This document shows positions 48,476 to 59,329 of a stretch of DNA of 64,000 nt, piece by piece; positions within the stretch are counted from its first letter, which is position 1, and each line of letters begins with the position of its first letter. The notes under the pieces are model-generated. The model did no database searches. It worked only from the letters and a program-made list of their open reading frames with translations, and had not been told where the DNA came from. This DNA is from Pseudomonas leptonychotis. Lineage in GTDB: Bacteria > Pseudomonadota > Gammaproteobacteria > Pseudomonadales > Pseudomonadaceae. The stretch spans positions 806,001 to 870,000 of the forward strand of contig NZ_RFLV01000001.1 in the NCBI RefSeq assembly GCF_004920405.1, read 5' to 3'. A program made the translations under genes and the position numbers.

Positions 48476-49441
48476 AAAAGCCTCACGATCCTGGCGCAGC
48501 AGCGTCAGCAACCAGACAAAGTCATCCGGCAACGGCGACTGCCACTTCATCCGCTCACCGGTCATCGGGTGATCCAGCTCAAGGAAGCGCGCATGCAAGG
48601 CCTGACGCGGAAACTCCTTGAGGCTTTGCACCATGCTCGGGTTGGCCGCTGGTGGAATGCGGAAGCGCCCACCGTAAACCGGGTCGCCGACCAGCGGGTA
48701 GCCAATATGGCTCATGTGCACGCGGATCTGGTGAGTGCGCCCGGTCTCCAGCTTGACCCGCGCATGGGTATGCGAACGGTAGCGCTCCAACACCCGGTAA
48801 TGGCTCACCGCGGGCTTACCACCATCGCTCACAGCCATACGCTGGCGCTGCGAGGAACTGCGACCGATCGGGGCGTTAATCTTGCCGCCGGAGGTGATCA
48901 CGCCGATCACGATGCATTCGTAGATGCGACTGACCGAGCGTTTTTGCAGCTGATCGACCAAGCGGGTCTGCGCTTCAATGGTCTTGGCGACCACCATCAA
49001 CCCGGTGGTGTCCTTGTCCAAACGGTGCACGATACCCGCGCGCGGCACATTGATAATGTCCGGCACGTGATGCAGCAAGGCGTTAAGCAGGGTGCCATCG
49101 GCATGCCCAGCAGCCGGGTGCACCACCAGGCCCGCGGGCTTATCGATGACCAAGATTTGTTCGTCTTCATAGACGATGTTGAGTGCAATGTCCTGGGCAA
49201 TCCATTCGCCCTGGGCTTCCTGCTCGGCCTTAAGAGCCAGCAGCGATCCACCATGGACGATATCGCGCGGACGCAACACCGCACCATCGACGGTCAATAG
49301 ACCCTCTTTGATCCAGGCAGACAGACGCGAACGCGAGTGCTCAGCGAACAGGAGTGCGGCGACTTGATCGAGGCGTTGACCGCCCATTTCATAGGGCACC
49401 TCGGCGTTCAGTTCAATGATCTGCTTATTAATAGAGGGCAT
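48467..49441 (-). CDS. rluD: 23S rRNA pseudouridine synthase RluD
   Basis: RluD makes pseudouridines 1911, 1915 and 1917 in helix 69 of 23S rRNA. The 324-residue protein has an N-terminal S4 domain (about 18-75) and a catalytic domain with the nucleophile Asp142 in HRLDKDTTG. Further motifs are GRTHQIRVHM and GDPVYGG. The ATG at 49441 gives a length near the family's. An in-frame ATG at 49462 adds seven residues and cannot be excluded. It is divergent from bamD, the usual arrangement. Confidence 0.95.
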   Translation of the reverse strand: MPSINKQIIELNAEVPYEMGGQRLDQVAALLFAEHSRSRLSAWIKEGLLTVDGAVLRPRDIVHGGSLLALKAEQEAQGEWIAQDIALNIVYEDEQILVIDKPAGLVVHPAAGHADGTLLNALLHHVPDIINVPRAGIVHRLDKDTTGLMVVAKTIEAQTRLVDQLQKRSVSRIYECIVIGVITSGGKINAPIGRSSSQRQRMAVSDGGKPAVSHYRVLERYRSHTHARVKLETGRTHQIRVHMSHIGYPLVGDPVYGGRFRIPPAANPSMVQSLKEFPRQALHARFLELDHPMTGERMKWQSPLPDDFVWLLTLLRQDREAFIG

Positions 49442-49588
49442 GCTCGGCAACGGCGGGGGCATAGCTTTTGGTTTCGGCTACACGCTTGTGGTTAAATACG
49501 GCGTCTTTGCCCCAGGGGTACCAGGGGCGCTCATCATAACAGGACGGCTTTGCTCAAGACAGCCGCCGTCACAGGGACGCAAGCCGCC

Positions 49589-50572
49589 ATGCAAGTGAAA
49601 CACCTGCTGCTGATCGCAATCCTCGCCCTCACCGCCGCCTGCTCATCGAAAGAGGTCGTCGACGAAAACCTGAGCGAGACCGAACTTTACCAGCAGGCAC
49701 AGGCCGACCTGGACAATAGTAGCTACTCCGCTGCGGTGGCCAAGCTCAAGGCGCTGGAGTCGCGCTACCCGTTCGGACGCTATGCCGAACAGGCCCAGCT
49801 GGAGCTGATCTACGCCTACTACAAGAGCGTTGAGCCAGAAGCGGCAAAGTCTGCGGCGGACCGCTTTATCCGTCTGCACCCGCAGCACGCTAACGTCGAC
49901 TACGCCTATTACCTGAAGGGCCTGACTTCATTCGATCAGGATCGTGGCCTGATCGCCCGTTTCGTCCCACTGGACATGACCAAGCGCGACCCGGGCGCTG
50001 CGCGCGACTCCTACAACGAGTTCGCTCAGCTCACCAGTCGCTATCCAACCAGCCGCTACGCGCCAGACGCCAAGCAACGCATGATTTACCTGCGTAACCT
50101 GCTGGCCGCCTATGAAATTCATGTGGCGCACTACTACCTGACCCGTAACGCCTACGTGGCAGCCGCCAACCGCGGGCGGTATGTCGTGGAAAACTTCCAG
50201 GAAACCCCAGCCGTTGGCGACGGCCTGGCGGTAATGACTGAGGCCTACCAGCGCCTAACCCTTGATGATCTAGCTGCCACCAGCCTTGAAACCCTCAAGC
50301 TCAACTACCCGGACCACCCAAGCCTGGTCGACGGCCAATTCGTGCCGCGCGAAGAAGAAGCCGATACTCGCTCCTGGCTGGCCAAGGCAACACTGGGCCT
50401 GATCGAAACCGATACCCCGCTGCCACCGGGCGAAACCCGCGCCAGCCAGGACGTGATTCGCCAGTACGAAGATGCCGAAGAACAAATTCCGGACGAGCTC
50501 AAAAGCGTCGAGACTGAAGAGCAATCCAGTCGCTCGTGGTTCAGCTACATGACCTTCGGCCTGTTTGATTGA
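49589..50572 (+). CDS. bamD: Outer-membrane assembly lipoprotein BamD (ComL)
   Basis: BamD is the essential lipoprotein of the BAM complex that inserts beta-barrel proteins. The 327-residue precursor has a lipobox LTAAC with Cys18. It then has about five TPR-like helix pairs (from [41 protein letters not shown] onward) and a long polar C-terminal tail typical of Pseudomonas. The ATG at 49589 is set by the signal peptide. A frame from 49550 adds 13 non-conserved residues. A terminator follows. Confidence 0.95.
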   Translation: MQVKHLLLIAILALTAACSSKEVVDENLSETELYQQAQADLDNSSYSAAVAKLKALESRYPFGRYAEQAQLELIYAYYKSVEPEAAKSAADRFIRLHPQHANVDYAYYLKGLTSFDQDRGLIARFVPLDMTKRDPGAARDSYNEFAQLTSRYPTSRYAPDAKQRMIYLRNLLAAYEIHVAHYYLTRNAYVAAANRGRYVVENFQETPAVGDGLAVMTEAYQRLTLDDLAATSLETLKLNYPDHPSLVDGQFVPREEEADTRSWLAKATLGLIETDTPLPPGETRASQDVIRQYEDAEEQIPDELKSVETEEQSSRSWFSYMTFGLFD

Positions 50573-50591
50573 GCAAGACGTGCGCATAAAG

Positions 50592-50618
50592 CGGGAGGCC
50601 ATCGGTCTCCCGTTTTTT
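50592..50618 (+). terminator. Intrinsic terminator of bamD
   Basis: CGGGAG pairs with CTCCCG through a nine-step stem and is followed by TTTTTT, 20 bases past the bamD stop. Confidence 0.85.
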
Positions 50619-50769
50619 ATTGACTCAGCACTACAAAGCACTCACCACCCATACAGCGCCGACCTACTGATAACCACTGCGCAGAACAGCACCCGGCGCA
50701 CGGCCTCAACGCTGGGCGCATACAGGCCGTTTAGCTAAACTGCCAGCCAATCAAAAAGAAGAGGGCATT

Positions 50770-51009
50770 ATGGGTCTGTTCCGCTTGTTGTTCTGGCTGG
50801 CCATCATTGCTGGCGCGTTCTGGCTGTGGCGGCGCGTTACCCGGTCAACAGCCACCCGCACTGACGACACCATCAGCAACGCGGCGCCGATGGTGCGCTG
50901 CGAACAATGTGGCGTTCATGTGCCGCGCGACCATGCTCTGGCGAGAAACGAGCACTGGTTCTGCAGCCAGGCACATCTAGAGCAAGGCTCGCAGCCCAGT
51001 GAGCACTGA
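50770..51009 (+). CDS. PP0621-family small membrane-anchored zinc-motif protein
   Basis: The 79-residue protein has one N-terminal membrane helix (about 4-20). A soluble part follows with MVRCEQCGVHVPRDHAL and HWFCSQAHLEQ, a likely four-ligand (Cys/His) zinc ribbon. This matches the small PP0621-type family found ahead of pilS in Pseudomonas. Its stop overlaps the pilS start by 11 bases, so the two are coupled. A role in pilus regulation is plausible but unproven. Confidence 0.85.
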   Translation: MGLFRLLFWLAIIAGAFWLWRRVTRSTATRTDDTISNAAPMVRCEQCGVHVPRDHALARNEHWFCSQAHLEQGSQPSEH

Positions 51010-52588
51010 ACTCAACCTAAGCGGGGAGCAAAGCTGGCGAATCCTGCGCCTCTACCACCTGTACCGTTTGATTATTGGCCTCGCCTTGGCACTGCTGGTA
51101 TCCAGCAACCTGCACACTGATCTACTTGAGATGGCTAACCCGGAGCTATTTCGCAACGGCAGCTGGCTGTATCTAGCCCTTAATGTCCTGATCATCGCCA
51201 CAGTACGTAGACCCAAACGCCTGGCGCAGATTTTCAGCCTGGCACTGGTCGACGTCATTCTACTCGCCGGCCTGTTCTATGCCGGTGGCGGTACGCCAAG
51301 CGGCATAGGCAACTTACTGATTGTCGCAGTGGCTATCAGCAATATTCTGCTGCGTGGGCGTATCGGCCTACTGATTGCCGCTGTCGCCGCAATCGGCATG
51401 ATTTACCTCACCTTCTTCCTTAGCCTCAGCCGCCCTGCAGCTACAGCCCAGTACGTTCAGGTCGGCGCATTTGGCGCACTGTGCTTCGCTGCCGCCTTGT
51501 TCGTGCAAGGCCTAACCCGACGCCTGCAAGCCAGCGAAAGCCTTGCAGAGCAGCGTGCCGCTGATGTGGCCAATCTAGAGGCATTAAACGGCCTGATCCT
51601 GCAGCGCATGCGTACAGGCATTCTGGTTTTGGATGAACTGCATCGCGTACTGCTGGCCAACCAAGGTGCCAATCACCTGCTAGGGCATGCCGACCTAACG
51701 GGCAAAATCCTCGACCCGCACTGCCCCGAATTGATCAAGCGCATGCAGCAGTGGTCGCACAACCCAAGTTTGCGCCCTAGCAGCCTGCAAGCGGCACCCG
51801 ATGGCCGTGTATTACAACCGAGCTTTATTGCCCTGCTACGCGGCGAGTACAAACACACACTGATCTTTCTCGACGACATCTCACAAATCGCCCAACAAGC
51901 GCAGCAACTCAAGCTCGCCTCTCTCGGCCGCCTGACGGCAGGTATCGCCCACGAAATTCGGAACCCACTGGGAGCCATCAGTCACGCCGCACAACTGCTG
52001 CAAGAGTCAGAAGATCTGGAGGGGCCAGATCTGCGCCTGGCACAGATCATCCAGGATCACTCACGGCGCATGAACCTGGTCATCGAGAACGTTTTGCAGC
52101 TCTCGCGGCGCCGTCAAGCCGAGCCGCAACTGCTTGACCTGAAATACTGGCTGCACCGTTTTGCTAGCGAGTTTCGTGGCAGTGCAGCACCGGGCCAGAC
52201 CCTGCATCTACAAACCAGCAGCGGTAGCATTCAGACGCGAATGGACCCCCATCAGCTCACCCAGGTATTAAGCAACTTGGTGGAAAACGGCCTGCGCTAT
52301 AGCGCGCAGAAGAACAAACAAGGGCAAGTTTGGCTGAATCTATTCCGCGACCCTGACAGCGAGCTGCCCGTGCTTGAGGTGTTGGACGATGGCCCTGGCG
52401 TCGCCGAGGAACAACTGCACCACTTGTTTGAACCCTTCTACACCACAGAAAACAAAGGTACCGGCTTAGGCTTGTATATTTCCCGCGAGCTGTGCGAAAG
52501 CAATCAGGCGCGTCTTGACTATAAACTTCGTGAAGGTGGCGGCAGTTGTCTGCGCATCACCTTCGCCCACCCGCGAAAACTGAGCTGA
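50999..52588 (+). CDS. pilS: Sensor histidine kinase PilS
   Basis: PilS senses pilin levels in the inner membrane and controls PilR phosphorylation. The 529-residue protein has six membrane helices (about residues 22-170), a PAS domain (about 195-295), a HisKA motif with H318 (GIAHEIRNPLGA) and an ATPase domain with NLVENGLRYS, DDGPGV and GTGLGLYI. The GTG at 50999 lies inside the end of the upstream gene. pilR starts 2 bases after its stop. Confidence 0.95.
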   Translation: MSTELNLSGEQSWRILRLYHLYRLIIGLALALLVSSNLHTDLLEMANPELFRNGSWLYLALNVLIIATVRRPKRLAQIFSLALVDVILLAGLFYAGGGTPSGIGNLLIVAVAISNILLRGRIGLLIAAVAAIGMIYLTFFLSLSRPAATAQYVQVGAFGALCFAAALFVQGLTRRLQASESLAEQRAADVANLEALNGLILQRMRTGILVLDELHRVLLANQGANHLLGHADLTGKILDPHCPELIKRMQQWSHNPSLRPSSLQAAPDGRVLQPSFIALLRGEYKHTLIFLDDISQIAQQAQQLKLASLGRLTAGIAHEIRNPLGAISHAAQLLQESEDLEGPDLRLAQIIQDHSRRMNLVIENVLQLSRRRQAEPQLLDLKYWLHRFASEFRGSAAPGQTLHLQTSSGSIQTRMDPHQLTQVLSNLVENGLRYSAQKNKQGQVWLNLFRDPDSELPVLEVLDDGPGVAEEQLHHLFEPFYTTENKGTGLGLYISRELCESNQARLDYKLREGGGSCLRITFAHPRKLS

Positions 52589-52590
52589 CC

Positions 52591-53928
52591 ATGACCCGCC
52601 AGAGAGCCTTGATCGTCGACGACGAACCCGATATTCGTGAACTTCTGGAGATCACCCTGGGGCGGATGAAGCTCGACACTCGTAGCGCACGGAACGTCAA
52701 AGAGGCCCGAGAATGGCTGGCCAAAGAGCCCTTTGACCTGTGCCTGACCGATATGCGCCTGCCCGACGGCACGGGCCTAGAGCTGGTACAGCACATTCTG
52801 CAGCGTCATCCGCAAGTACCGGTTGCGATGATCACCGCCTACGGCAGCCTGGACACCGCAATCAATGCACTGAAGGCCGGGGCATTCGACTTTTTGACCA
52901 AGCCCGTCGACCTCGGGCGCTTGCGCGAACTGGTCGCCGCCGCCTTGCGCCTGCGCAGTGCCGACGGCGAAGAACTGCCGGTGGACAGCCGCCTGCTCGG
53001 CGAGTCGCCGCCAATGAAGACCCTGCGCAAACAAATCCTCAAACTGGCGCGCAGTCAGGCCCCCGTGTATATCAGCGGTGAATCCGGTAGCGGCAAAGAA
53101 CTGGTAGCCCGCTTGATCCACGAGCAGGGCTCGCGCAGCGAACAACCTTTCGTGCCGGTCAACTGCGGCGCCATTCCTAGCGAGCTGATGGAGAGTGAGT
53201 TCTTCGGCCACAAGAAAGGCAGCTTCACCGGCGCCATTGAGGACAAGCAGGGGTTATTCCAAGCCGCCAATGGCGGCACTCTATTTCTCGACGAGGTAGC
53301 CGACCTGCCGCTGCCGATGCAAGTCAAACTGCTACGCGCAATTCAAGAAAAAGCCGTGCGCGCCGTCGGCGGTCAGCAGGAGCTGGTGGTTGATGTGCGC
53401 ATTCTTTGCGCCACCCACAAAGACCTTGCCGGAGAAGTCGCCGCCGAACGCTTCCGCCAAGATCTTTATTACCGCCTCAACGTCATCGAGTTACGCGTAC
53501 CAGCCCTACGCGAACGACGCGAAGACATTACGCTGCTGGCCGACATCATGCTCAAGCGCCTGGCCGAGGGCACCGGCCTCAGCCCGGCCAAGTTGGACGA
53601 CGATGCACTGGAGAAGCTCAAAAGCTACCGCTTCCCGGGCAACGTACGCGAACTGGAGAACATGCTTGAGCGCGCCTACACCCTGTGCGAAGACGATCGC
53701 ATCTCCGCCAGCGACCTGCGCCTGGCCGACAGCAGCCCTATCAGTGAGAACGGCGAAGCCAACCTCGCCCAGATTGATAATCTGGAAGACTACCTAGAAG
53801 CCATCGAGCGCAAGCTTATCATGCAGGCCCTGGAAGAAACTCGCTGGAACCGCACCGCAGCCGCTCAGCGTTTAGGCCTAAGCTTTCGCTCAATGCGCTA
53901 TCGACTAAAGAAGCTCGGCATAGACTAA
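52591..53928 (+). CDS. pilR: Sigma-54 response regulator PilR
   Basis: PilR activates RpoN-dependent pilA transcription. The 445-residue protein has a receiver domain with D54 (LTDMRLPDG) and an AAA+ domain with Walker A GESGSGKE (163-170). The sigma-54 contact loop is GSFTGA (210-215) rather than GAFTGA, a common variant. The C-terminus is an FIS-type helix-turn-helix (AAAQRLGLSFRSMRYRLKKLGI). It is the same length as the P. aeruginosa protein. A target promoter is present at 32738-32753. Confidence 0.96.
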   Translation: MTRQRALIVDDEPDIRELLEITLGRMKLDTRSARNVKEAREWLAKEPFDLCLTDMRLPDGTGLELVQHILQRHPQVPVAMITAYGSLDTAINALKAGAFDFLTKPVDLGRLRELVAAALRLRSADGEELPVDSRLLGESPPMKTLRKQILKLARSQAPVYISGESGSGKELVARLIHEQGSRSEQPFVPVNCGAIPSELMESEFFGHKKGSFTGAIEDKQGLFQAANGGTLFLDEVADLPLPMQVKLLRAIQEKAVRAVGGQQELVVDVRILCATHKDLAGEVAAERFRQDLYYRLNVIELRVPALRERREDITLLADIMLKRLAEGTGLSPAKLDDDALEKLKSYRFPGNVRELENMLERAYTLCEDDRISASDLRLADSSPISENGEANLAQIDNLEDYLEAIERKLIMQALEETRWNRTAAAQRLGLSFRSMRYRLKKLGID

Positions 53929-53997
53929 CGCCATGCGTCACATAGCATCAGTTGAAGACGGGGCTTTAGCCGCAAAGCCCTTCCTTAAACCATCGAC

Positions 53998-55098
53998 TCA
54001 AACAGTAAAACCCAACCGCCCAGCCGGCGCATAAGGCGTCGGGTCCACAATCGGCTCACGCCCGAGCATCAGATCCGCCAGCAATTGGCAGGACGCCGGC
54101 GCCAGCACCAGTCCATTGCGATAATGCCCGCAGTTCAACCACAAACCCTCATGCCCCGGCACCGGCCCAATAAACGGAATGCCCTCCGGCGAACCAGGCC
54201 GCAGCCCCGCCCAATGCCCCACAACCTCGGCATCCGCCAGCGCCGGCAACAATTCGATAGCGGAAGCTTTTAAGCTGGCCAGCGCCTCGTCAGTTGGTGT
54301 TTTGTCGAAACCAGCATGCTCAAGCGTGCTGCCAATCAGGATATGGCCATCACGCCGCGGAATCGCATAGCGCCCCTTGGCCAGGACGATGGCAGGCAAA
54401 AACTCTTCGGCACACTTGTACAGAATCATCTGCCCCTTAACCGGTACCACCGGCAACTCGACGCCGAGGGTTTTCATCAGCTCGCCACTCCAGGCTCCGG
54501 CTGCAAGCACAACCTGATCGGCATACATATCACCCTGCGCCGTGCGCACGCCCGTGATACGGCCGCCTTCGCGGATAAAACCACTGACCGCACACTGCTC
54601 ATGCAGCGTGACATTCGGCATTCGCTGCAGAGCAGCACGCAGCGCTTTGACCAAGCGCGGATTACGCACATTCGCCACATCTGCTTGATGCACCGCATGC
54701 TTGAAAACCCTGGACAGTGCTGGAATTGCGCGCTGGACAGAGCGCCTATCAATCCGCTGCAGCGGCCGCTTTTCGCGGTCAGCCCAAGACAGCGCCTGCG
54801 CCTCATCATCCAAGTCAAGCCAGTACAACCCTGTGACACAAACCTCAGGGTCGACTCCCGTCTGCACCAACAGTTGCTGACCTATACGCGGATAGAACTC
54901 TTGCGACCAATGCGCTAAAGCGGTCACTGCGCAATCGTAGCGCCAGGGATATAGAGGGGAAACGATGCCCCCGCCGGCCCAGGAAGACTCCTGGCCAACC
55001 TCAGCACACTCTATTATGCGGAGTTTAGCTCCGGAATTTGCCAACTTTAGAGCACTCAGCAGGCCAATAACGCCACCACCTACGCAGACCACCTTCAC
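53998..55098 (-). CDS. thiO: Glycine oxidase ThiO-like FAD enzyme
   Basis: This DAO-family flavoenzyme probably oxidises glycine to iminoglycine for thiazole synthesis in thiamine production. The 366-residue protein has the FAD loop GGGVIGLLSAL (7-17), QESSWAGGGIVSP, VVLAAGAWSGELM, PVKGQMILY, YAIPRRDGHILIGSTLE, and WAGLRPGSPEGIPFIGPV. A general D-amino-acid oxidase role is possible. The gene lies between pilR and pilE as in P. aeruginosa (PA4548, recalled). It is 51 bases after pilE on the same strand. Confidence 0.85.
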   Translation of the reverse strand: MKVVCVGGGVIGLLSALKLANSGAKLRIIECAEVGQESSWAGGGIVSPLYPWRYDCAVTALAHWSQEFYPRIGQQLLVQTGVDPEVCVTGLYWLDLDDEAQALSWADREKRPLQRIDRRSVQRAIPALSRVFKHAVHQADVANVRNPRLVKALRAALQRMPNVTLHEQCAVSGFIREGGRITGVRTAQGDMYADQVVLAAGAWSGELMKTLGVELPVVPVKGQMILYKCAEEFLPAIVLAKGRYAIPRRDGHILIGSTLEHAGFDKTPTDEALASLKASAIELLPALADAEVVGHWAGLRPGSPEGIPFIGPVPGHEGLWLNCGHYRNGLVLAPASCQLLADLMLGREPIVDPTPYAPAGRLGFTV

Positions 55099-55149
55099 GC
55101 TACCACCCTTACAAAGAAACAGGACCTGACAAGCAGGCCCTGAATATTG

Positions 55150-55575
55150 TTACTTCCAGCATTCAGTGGAAGCTGTTCCTGTAGCGCCTTTAAGCCCTAG
55201 GTGAGTAAGTGTCAATGTCGCACATTTACCGTCACTGGCCTGCGCCCTCCCGGCAACAGGCGTAGCCGTTAAAGTATAAGTCGTAGCCGCACTGGCGATG
55301 CCGATCGTATACAACCGTTCAGCAGAGTTTACAGTCCCGGCATTTTGCACAGAACAGTTGGCATTATTGTAAGCACTGAACTGAGTAAAGCAGCGCTCAA
55401 GCGTCTGCGACACTTGCAAGAGCGCAGTTGTTGCATCAGTGCGATTGCCTTTGCGTACGTACTCTTGATAACTGGGATAAGCGATAGCAGCCAAAATTCC
55501 GACTATAGCTACCACTATCAGCAACTCAATCAAGGTAAAACCACGCACCGCTGGCCTCAGCGTAATTGTCGCCAT
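55150..55575 (-). CDS. pilE: Minor pilin PilE
   Basis: PilE is the minor pilin that links the PilVWX-FimU tip complex to the PilA fibre. The 141-residue prepilin has a 12-residue leader ending in Gly, then [22 protein letters not shown] with Glu5. A C-terminal disulfide region is likely (cysteines at 117 and 139). The ATG overlaps the pilY1 stop by 19 bases. pilY2, which lies here in P. aeruginosa, is absent. Confidence 0.93.
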   Translation of the reverse strand: MATITLRPAVRGFTLIELLIVVAIVGILAAIAYPSYQEYVRKGNRTDATTALLQVSQTLERCFTQFSAYNNANCSVQNAGTVNSAERLYTIGIASAATTYTLTATPVAGRAQASDGKCATLTLTHLGLKGATGTASTECWK

Positions 55576-58500
55576 GACATTCTGCCCTCTTTCAGTGAAC
55601 CCTTCTCCTTGACCACCAAAATATTACCTGATGAGCCACCGGAGTATTTGTACTCGGTCTTACCTGCGGAAACGATACCCGGAGTTTTGATAATCCCCTC
55701 CGGTGAACGCTTACCTCCTGCGTAACAAAGAAGGCCTGAGCCACAAGCAATCTTATCAGCATTATTAAACTCACCATCATTATTCACGTCCAGCACAGAA
55801 TAATTCAAACTACCTCCGGTGAACGCATCCATTTCCATCAGCCAGCTAGTACCCCCGGCAAGACAAGGATCGGCAGAAGGAATGAGAGTGGTGAAAATAA
55901 TTCGACCAGCCCTCAACAGTGGCAAACTTACAGATCGCTCACCAGCAGCGCTATAAGGAGGGGGTGCCAGATCCATATACCAACCACGCTGAGTTGACCA
56001 ATTAATGGCGTTATTACTGAACGACCGATAATCTGCAGATTCAAAGGTAATCTGTTGTCGCTGCAACTCACTCCTTGCTGTGATTTCCCAACCATTGAGA
56101 CTAGCGCCCGTCACTGGCTTATCCCAAATACCATAGAAACTCTGCATTTGTGGGCTAGAGCCAACTACGTTGTCGGTAGTCTCAAAATACTTACCCGTGC
56201 CAAAGTAGAGTATTAAGCCACCGTCAGTAGGATGCGAGCCAATTTCCAACCCCGATGTAATAGGCTGGGCTTGATTCGAGGCATTCTTGGCGATGAATAA
56301 CGGGACGCTTACTTTGTTAGTATTATTGCCGGAAGTCTTGTAAGAATCCCAAGCCGCGACAGCACCGGTCAGGTCAAACTTCCACAGATTACCTTTCAGA
56401 TCCCCGGCATACACATAAGTAATTTGACGATTTGCATCAACCACTACTGAAGGCGTGGAAAGACCATTATCAACATCAGCGGTGGTATCTGTATCCACTA
56501 CTATTTTCTTTATAAGAGCACCGGTCAGCGCATTAACCACATAGAGAGCTGCCCGACCAGTATTACTCTCGTAGCCGTTACCAAAAATAGCCACCCACGT
56601 ATTGTCATTGGTGCGCGCAATAACCGGCACGCCATAGGTATAACCCAGGTCATTCCAATCATTCGAAGCCGTAGACGTATCGGGCGCCGTAATTTCCCAC
56701 AACACATCACTCGCGGAGAAACCTGCCGGATTGGTGATATTTAACGCATATATACCGCGCCCACCCGCGCCTAAACCGCCAACGGCGTAAGTCTTCCATC
56801 CCCCACTAACAACATTGGAGTCAAAGACGTCACCTACACCTATAGAACCATCAACATAATATTTGTGAGCATAACTATTCTTGGTCAGGTAGCGTAAACC
56901 TGGTGTGGCACCAGGGGTAGTGGTACGTTGCTTGAACAAAGATGTTGGCACATAGGCAAACAGCTCAGCACCTGTTTCAGCATTGAAACCATGTACCATC
57001 CCGTCATTAGCGCCTACTAACAACAACTTGGTTGCACTATTTTTTGTTTCTAAAAAACTCTGATACGTATCTGCAGGCTCGGTCGTCACCAAGGGATCGT
57101 TAGGTATGGTATAGCCATAATTTTGGGCACCAACATATACCGGATCCGAATTCACAATATCGCCAAGCACTGTTGTCCGGCTACGCAACACCTCACCGCT
57201 TGTGAGTGTTGCGCCCGAACTACCTCCGCGCAGCCAATTTACAACGGTCACGCCATCAGCTGCATTCGAAACACTCAACTCTGCCTGCTGAGCCAAAGTG
57301 AGGTTAACCCACTGGAAAGCAGCCCCCCCCAGAGCGTTACGAGTAAATATATTCCGCGAAGCCGCTGCTGGAATAAGCCCCGCGGTACCAGTTCTCCAGC
57401 TTACCGGACCTACCGAGCCATCAGCATTGATGCCAAACGCTAGCAACTCGCCGCTCCAGTCGGCACTGTTGAATTTCGCCTGATAGATAAGTGTGTCTGT
57501 ATCCAGGCGTGTAGAGTTTGTCGCAATAGCAGCAGCGGAACTTGTGCGCTCTTTAATGGACTGCAGCGCGCTAGAGAGAACGCTATTGAGCTGGGCGGCG
57601 TTATTCGCAGTATAATAACTACCCTTGCCAAGCTCGGCAGCATCTTCAAGCATCTGATTGGATGTCGAGAAGCCCACAGTAAAGGTTTCAATATTTTGCT
57701 TAGCAAACGCAGAGTCATTAAAAGAGACACCCGCGAGATCAACACCAGAACTTCTCATATCAATATCGAATGCAAATTTCGAAATATCATCAAGATAAAG
57801 ACTACTGCCCTCACCATCACCCACACCCAAACCATCTGAATATTTAATGCCTTCAGCCTGATTACTTCCGACACCGTCCCAGTCCGGCAGCCTGGAATCT
57901 GCATCGTTATCCGCCGCCGTAAAAGTCCGGTCAAACGTCGGCAGACCATCCGTAATAACAACCCCGAAATTCTTTTGGCAGCGATATTGGATAGGGCTTG
58001 TATAATTTCCCGCCCCTACTCCTTGATAGCGGCTCATCCCTCGAAAATAACGGGTAACCTCATAATAAGATTCCGCCAAGGGTGTATTCGAATTTGGGCT
58101 CAGCGCATCAATACTCGAAATCAAACTAGAGTAGTTAGCGTCAGCCTGAGCCTGAGTGACGCTAGACGAAGGTGATAAACTGGCAACACTACTATTAATA
58201 CTTCCACCGGGGCCACTATCAGCATTAACCGGCGGATTGAATGACGAAAGACCAATACGCATAGAGCGATTCGCATTGACCACAGACACTGCCGACGCCT
58301 TAGCAACTGCCATCCTGACTTGCTTCGGGAACACCGCATCAGACAGTGTAGTTAGATCATTACTAGCACCAGTGTAAGTTGCATAAATATAAGAAAGGTA
58401 CTTTGCCGTATATCGCGTCGACCCACCCCCTACTGGATCTGGAAACACATAGCACCTTCGATTATTACCAGCCGCATCATATATAGCCTTAAAGCCAGCA

Positions 58501-58793
58501 GAACATTCTTTTTGCTTAATAGTACCAATCTGGATATTAGAAAGCGTCATATCAACTACAAGAGTATCAGCCTGACCAACCCTGTAAGTAATATTAGGCC
58601 AACTACCTGACATCGCCGCATCTGCTTGAATAATATTATTCATACTCCCGGAGTTATCAACGAGCAGCATAATATTAGGCGCTACCGTAGTCGACTGAAA
58701 CAGCGGCACGTCTGCAATATTTAACGCCCACGCAGGGGATGACGCATACAAGGCTAAGCTTGCGCCCAATGCGACGGAATTTAATTTAAGCAT
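55557..58793 (-). CDS. pilY1: Type IV pilus tip adhesin / mechanosensor PilY1
   Basis: PilY1 sits at the pilus tip, primes assembly and affects surface sensing. The 1078-residue protein has a signal peptide (to about Ala23) and a von Willebrand A domain with MIDAS D46-N-S48-G-S50. Its C-terminal half is a modified beta-propeller, with an EF-type calcium loop in [14 protein letters not shown] near residue 1010. No RGD triplet is seen. The start overlaps the pilX stop (TAATG). The gene is AT-richer than the housekeeping genes around it. Variable adhesin sequence is expected. Confidence 0.95.
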   Translation of the reverse strand: MLKLNSVALGASLALYASSPAWALNIADVPLFQSTTVAPNIMLLVDNSGSMNNIIQADAAMSGSWPNITYRVGQADTLVVDMTLSNIQIGTIKQKECSAGFKAIYDAAGNNRRCYVFPDPVGGGSTRYTAKYLSYIYATYTGASNDLTTLSDAVFPKQVRMAVAKASAVSVVNANRSMRIGLSSFNPPVNADSGPGGSINSSVASLSPSSSVTQAQADANYSSLISSIDALSPNSNTPLAESYYEVTRYFRGMSRYQGVGAGNYTSPIQYRCQKNFGVVITDGLPTFDRTFTAADNDADSRLPDWDGVGSNQAEGIKYSDGLGVGDGEGSSLYLDDISKFAFDIDMRSSGVDLAGVSFNDSAFAKQNIETFTVGFSTSNQMLEDAAELGKGSYYTANNAAQLNSVLSSALQSIKERTSSAAAIATNSTRLDTDTLIYQAKFNSADWSGELLAFGINADGSVGPVSWRTGTAGLIPAAASRNIFTRNALGGAAFQWVNLTLAQQAELSVSNAADGVTVVNWLRGGSSGATLTSGEVLRSRTTVLGDIVNSDPVYVGAQNYGYTIPNDPLVTTEPADTYQSFLETKNSATKLLLVGANDGMVHGFNAETGAELFAYVPTSLFKQRTTTPGATPGLRYLTKNSYAHKYYVDGSIGVGDVFDSNVVSGGWKTYAVGGLGAGGRGIYALNITNPAGFSASDVLWEITAPDTSTASNDWNDLGYTYGVPVIARTNDNTWVAIFGNGYESNTGRAALYVVNALTGALIKKIVVDTDTTADVDNGLSTPSVVVDANRQITYVYAGDLKGNLWKFDLTGAVAAWDSYKTSGNNTNKVSVPLFIAKNASNQAQPITSGLEIGSHPTDGGLILYFGTGKYFETTDNVVGSSPQMQSFYGIWDKPVTGASLNGWEITARSELQRQQITFESADYRSFSNNAINWSTQRGWYMDLAPPPYSAAGERSVSLPLLRAGRIIFTTLIPSADPCLAGGTSWLMEMDAFTGGSLNYSVLDVNNDGEFNNADKIACGSGLLCYAGGKRSPEGIIKTPGIVSAGKTEYKYSGGSSGNILVVKEKGSLKEGRMSWRQLR

Positions 58794-59329
58794 TAGATAC
58801 CTCCCTGCCGACGATAGGTCGACTGCAGAATTACCACCGCGTCCGTGGTGCCACCTTGAGCACGGGCCGTAACACGGTAACTTTTTATCTCTTTCAATGC
58901 GCCAAACTTCATACTTTCACCGACTGGAGCAACCATAGTTTTGATTTCTTCGATGACATAGAGTGGCGCCGCACTCAGCTCACTGAACTGAGTAGCGTAG
59001 GTCCTAGCATTGGTAGACCACGGGTAACTATCCCAGAAAGCCGGATTGCCGGGCTGTAGATTTGTATAGGTCTCATTGATTAGCCCCCCAGAATTTGCAA
59101 ACACTGGCAATACCGCTGACTGGAGGTATTTCTCGCCACCGAGCAAGGCTGATTCCGAAGCTTGGAAGGCAAGGTTGCGGTCACGCATATTGCCTACCAT
59201 TTTTTCCTGCAACGTTGTGTCCTGCATTCCGGCAACACCAATTACAGTCAAAATCAACAAAAGAATTAACGCGACAATTAGGGTTGCCCCACGCTGCCCG
59301 AAGTGGTGTTTTTTATAATACACATTCAT
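58793..59329 (-). CDS. pilX: Minor pilin PilX
   Basis: The 178-residue prepilin has a 14-residue leader ending in Gly (HHFGQRG). The helix ATLIVALILLLILTVIGVAG follows, with Val in place of the usual Glu at mature position 5. This is the pattern of PilX/GspK-type tip subunits, which do not need Glu5 because they enter the fibre first. The ATG overlaps the pilW stop (ATGA). Confidence 0.9.
   Translation of the reverse strand: MNVYYKKHHFGQRGATLIVALILLLILTVIGVAGMQDTTLQEKMVGNMRDRNLAFQASESALLGGEKYLQSAVLPVFANSGGLINETYTNLQPGNPAFWDSYPWSTNARTYATQFSELSAAPLYVIEEIKTMVAPVGESMKFGALKEIKSYRVTARAQGGTTDAVVILQSTYRRQGGI

Noticed and set aside
48443..49300. A 285-codon plus-strand frame opposite rluD
   Set aside because: It is antisense to conserved RluD sequence and shows no domain of its own.
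53961..53980. GGGCTTT / AAAGCCC hairpin after pilR as a terminator
   Set aside because: The stem is only 7 bp and no T-run follows on either strand, so it is too weak to call.
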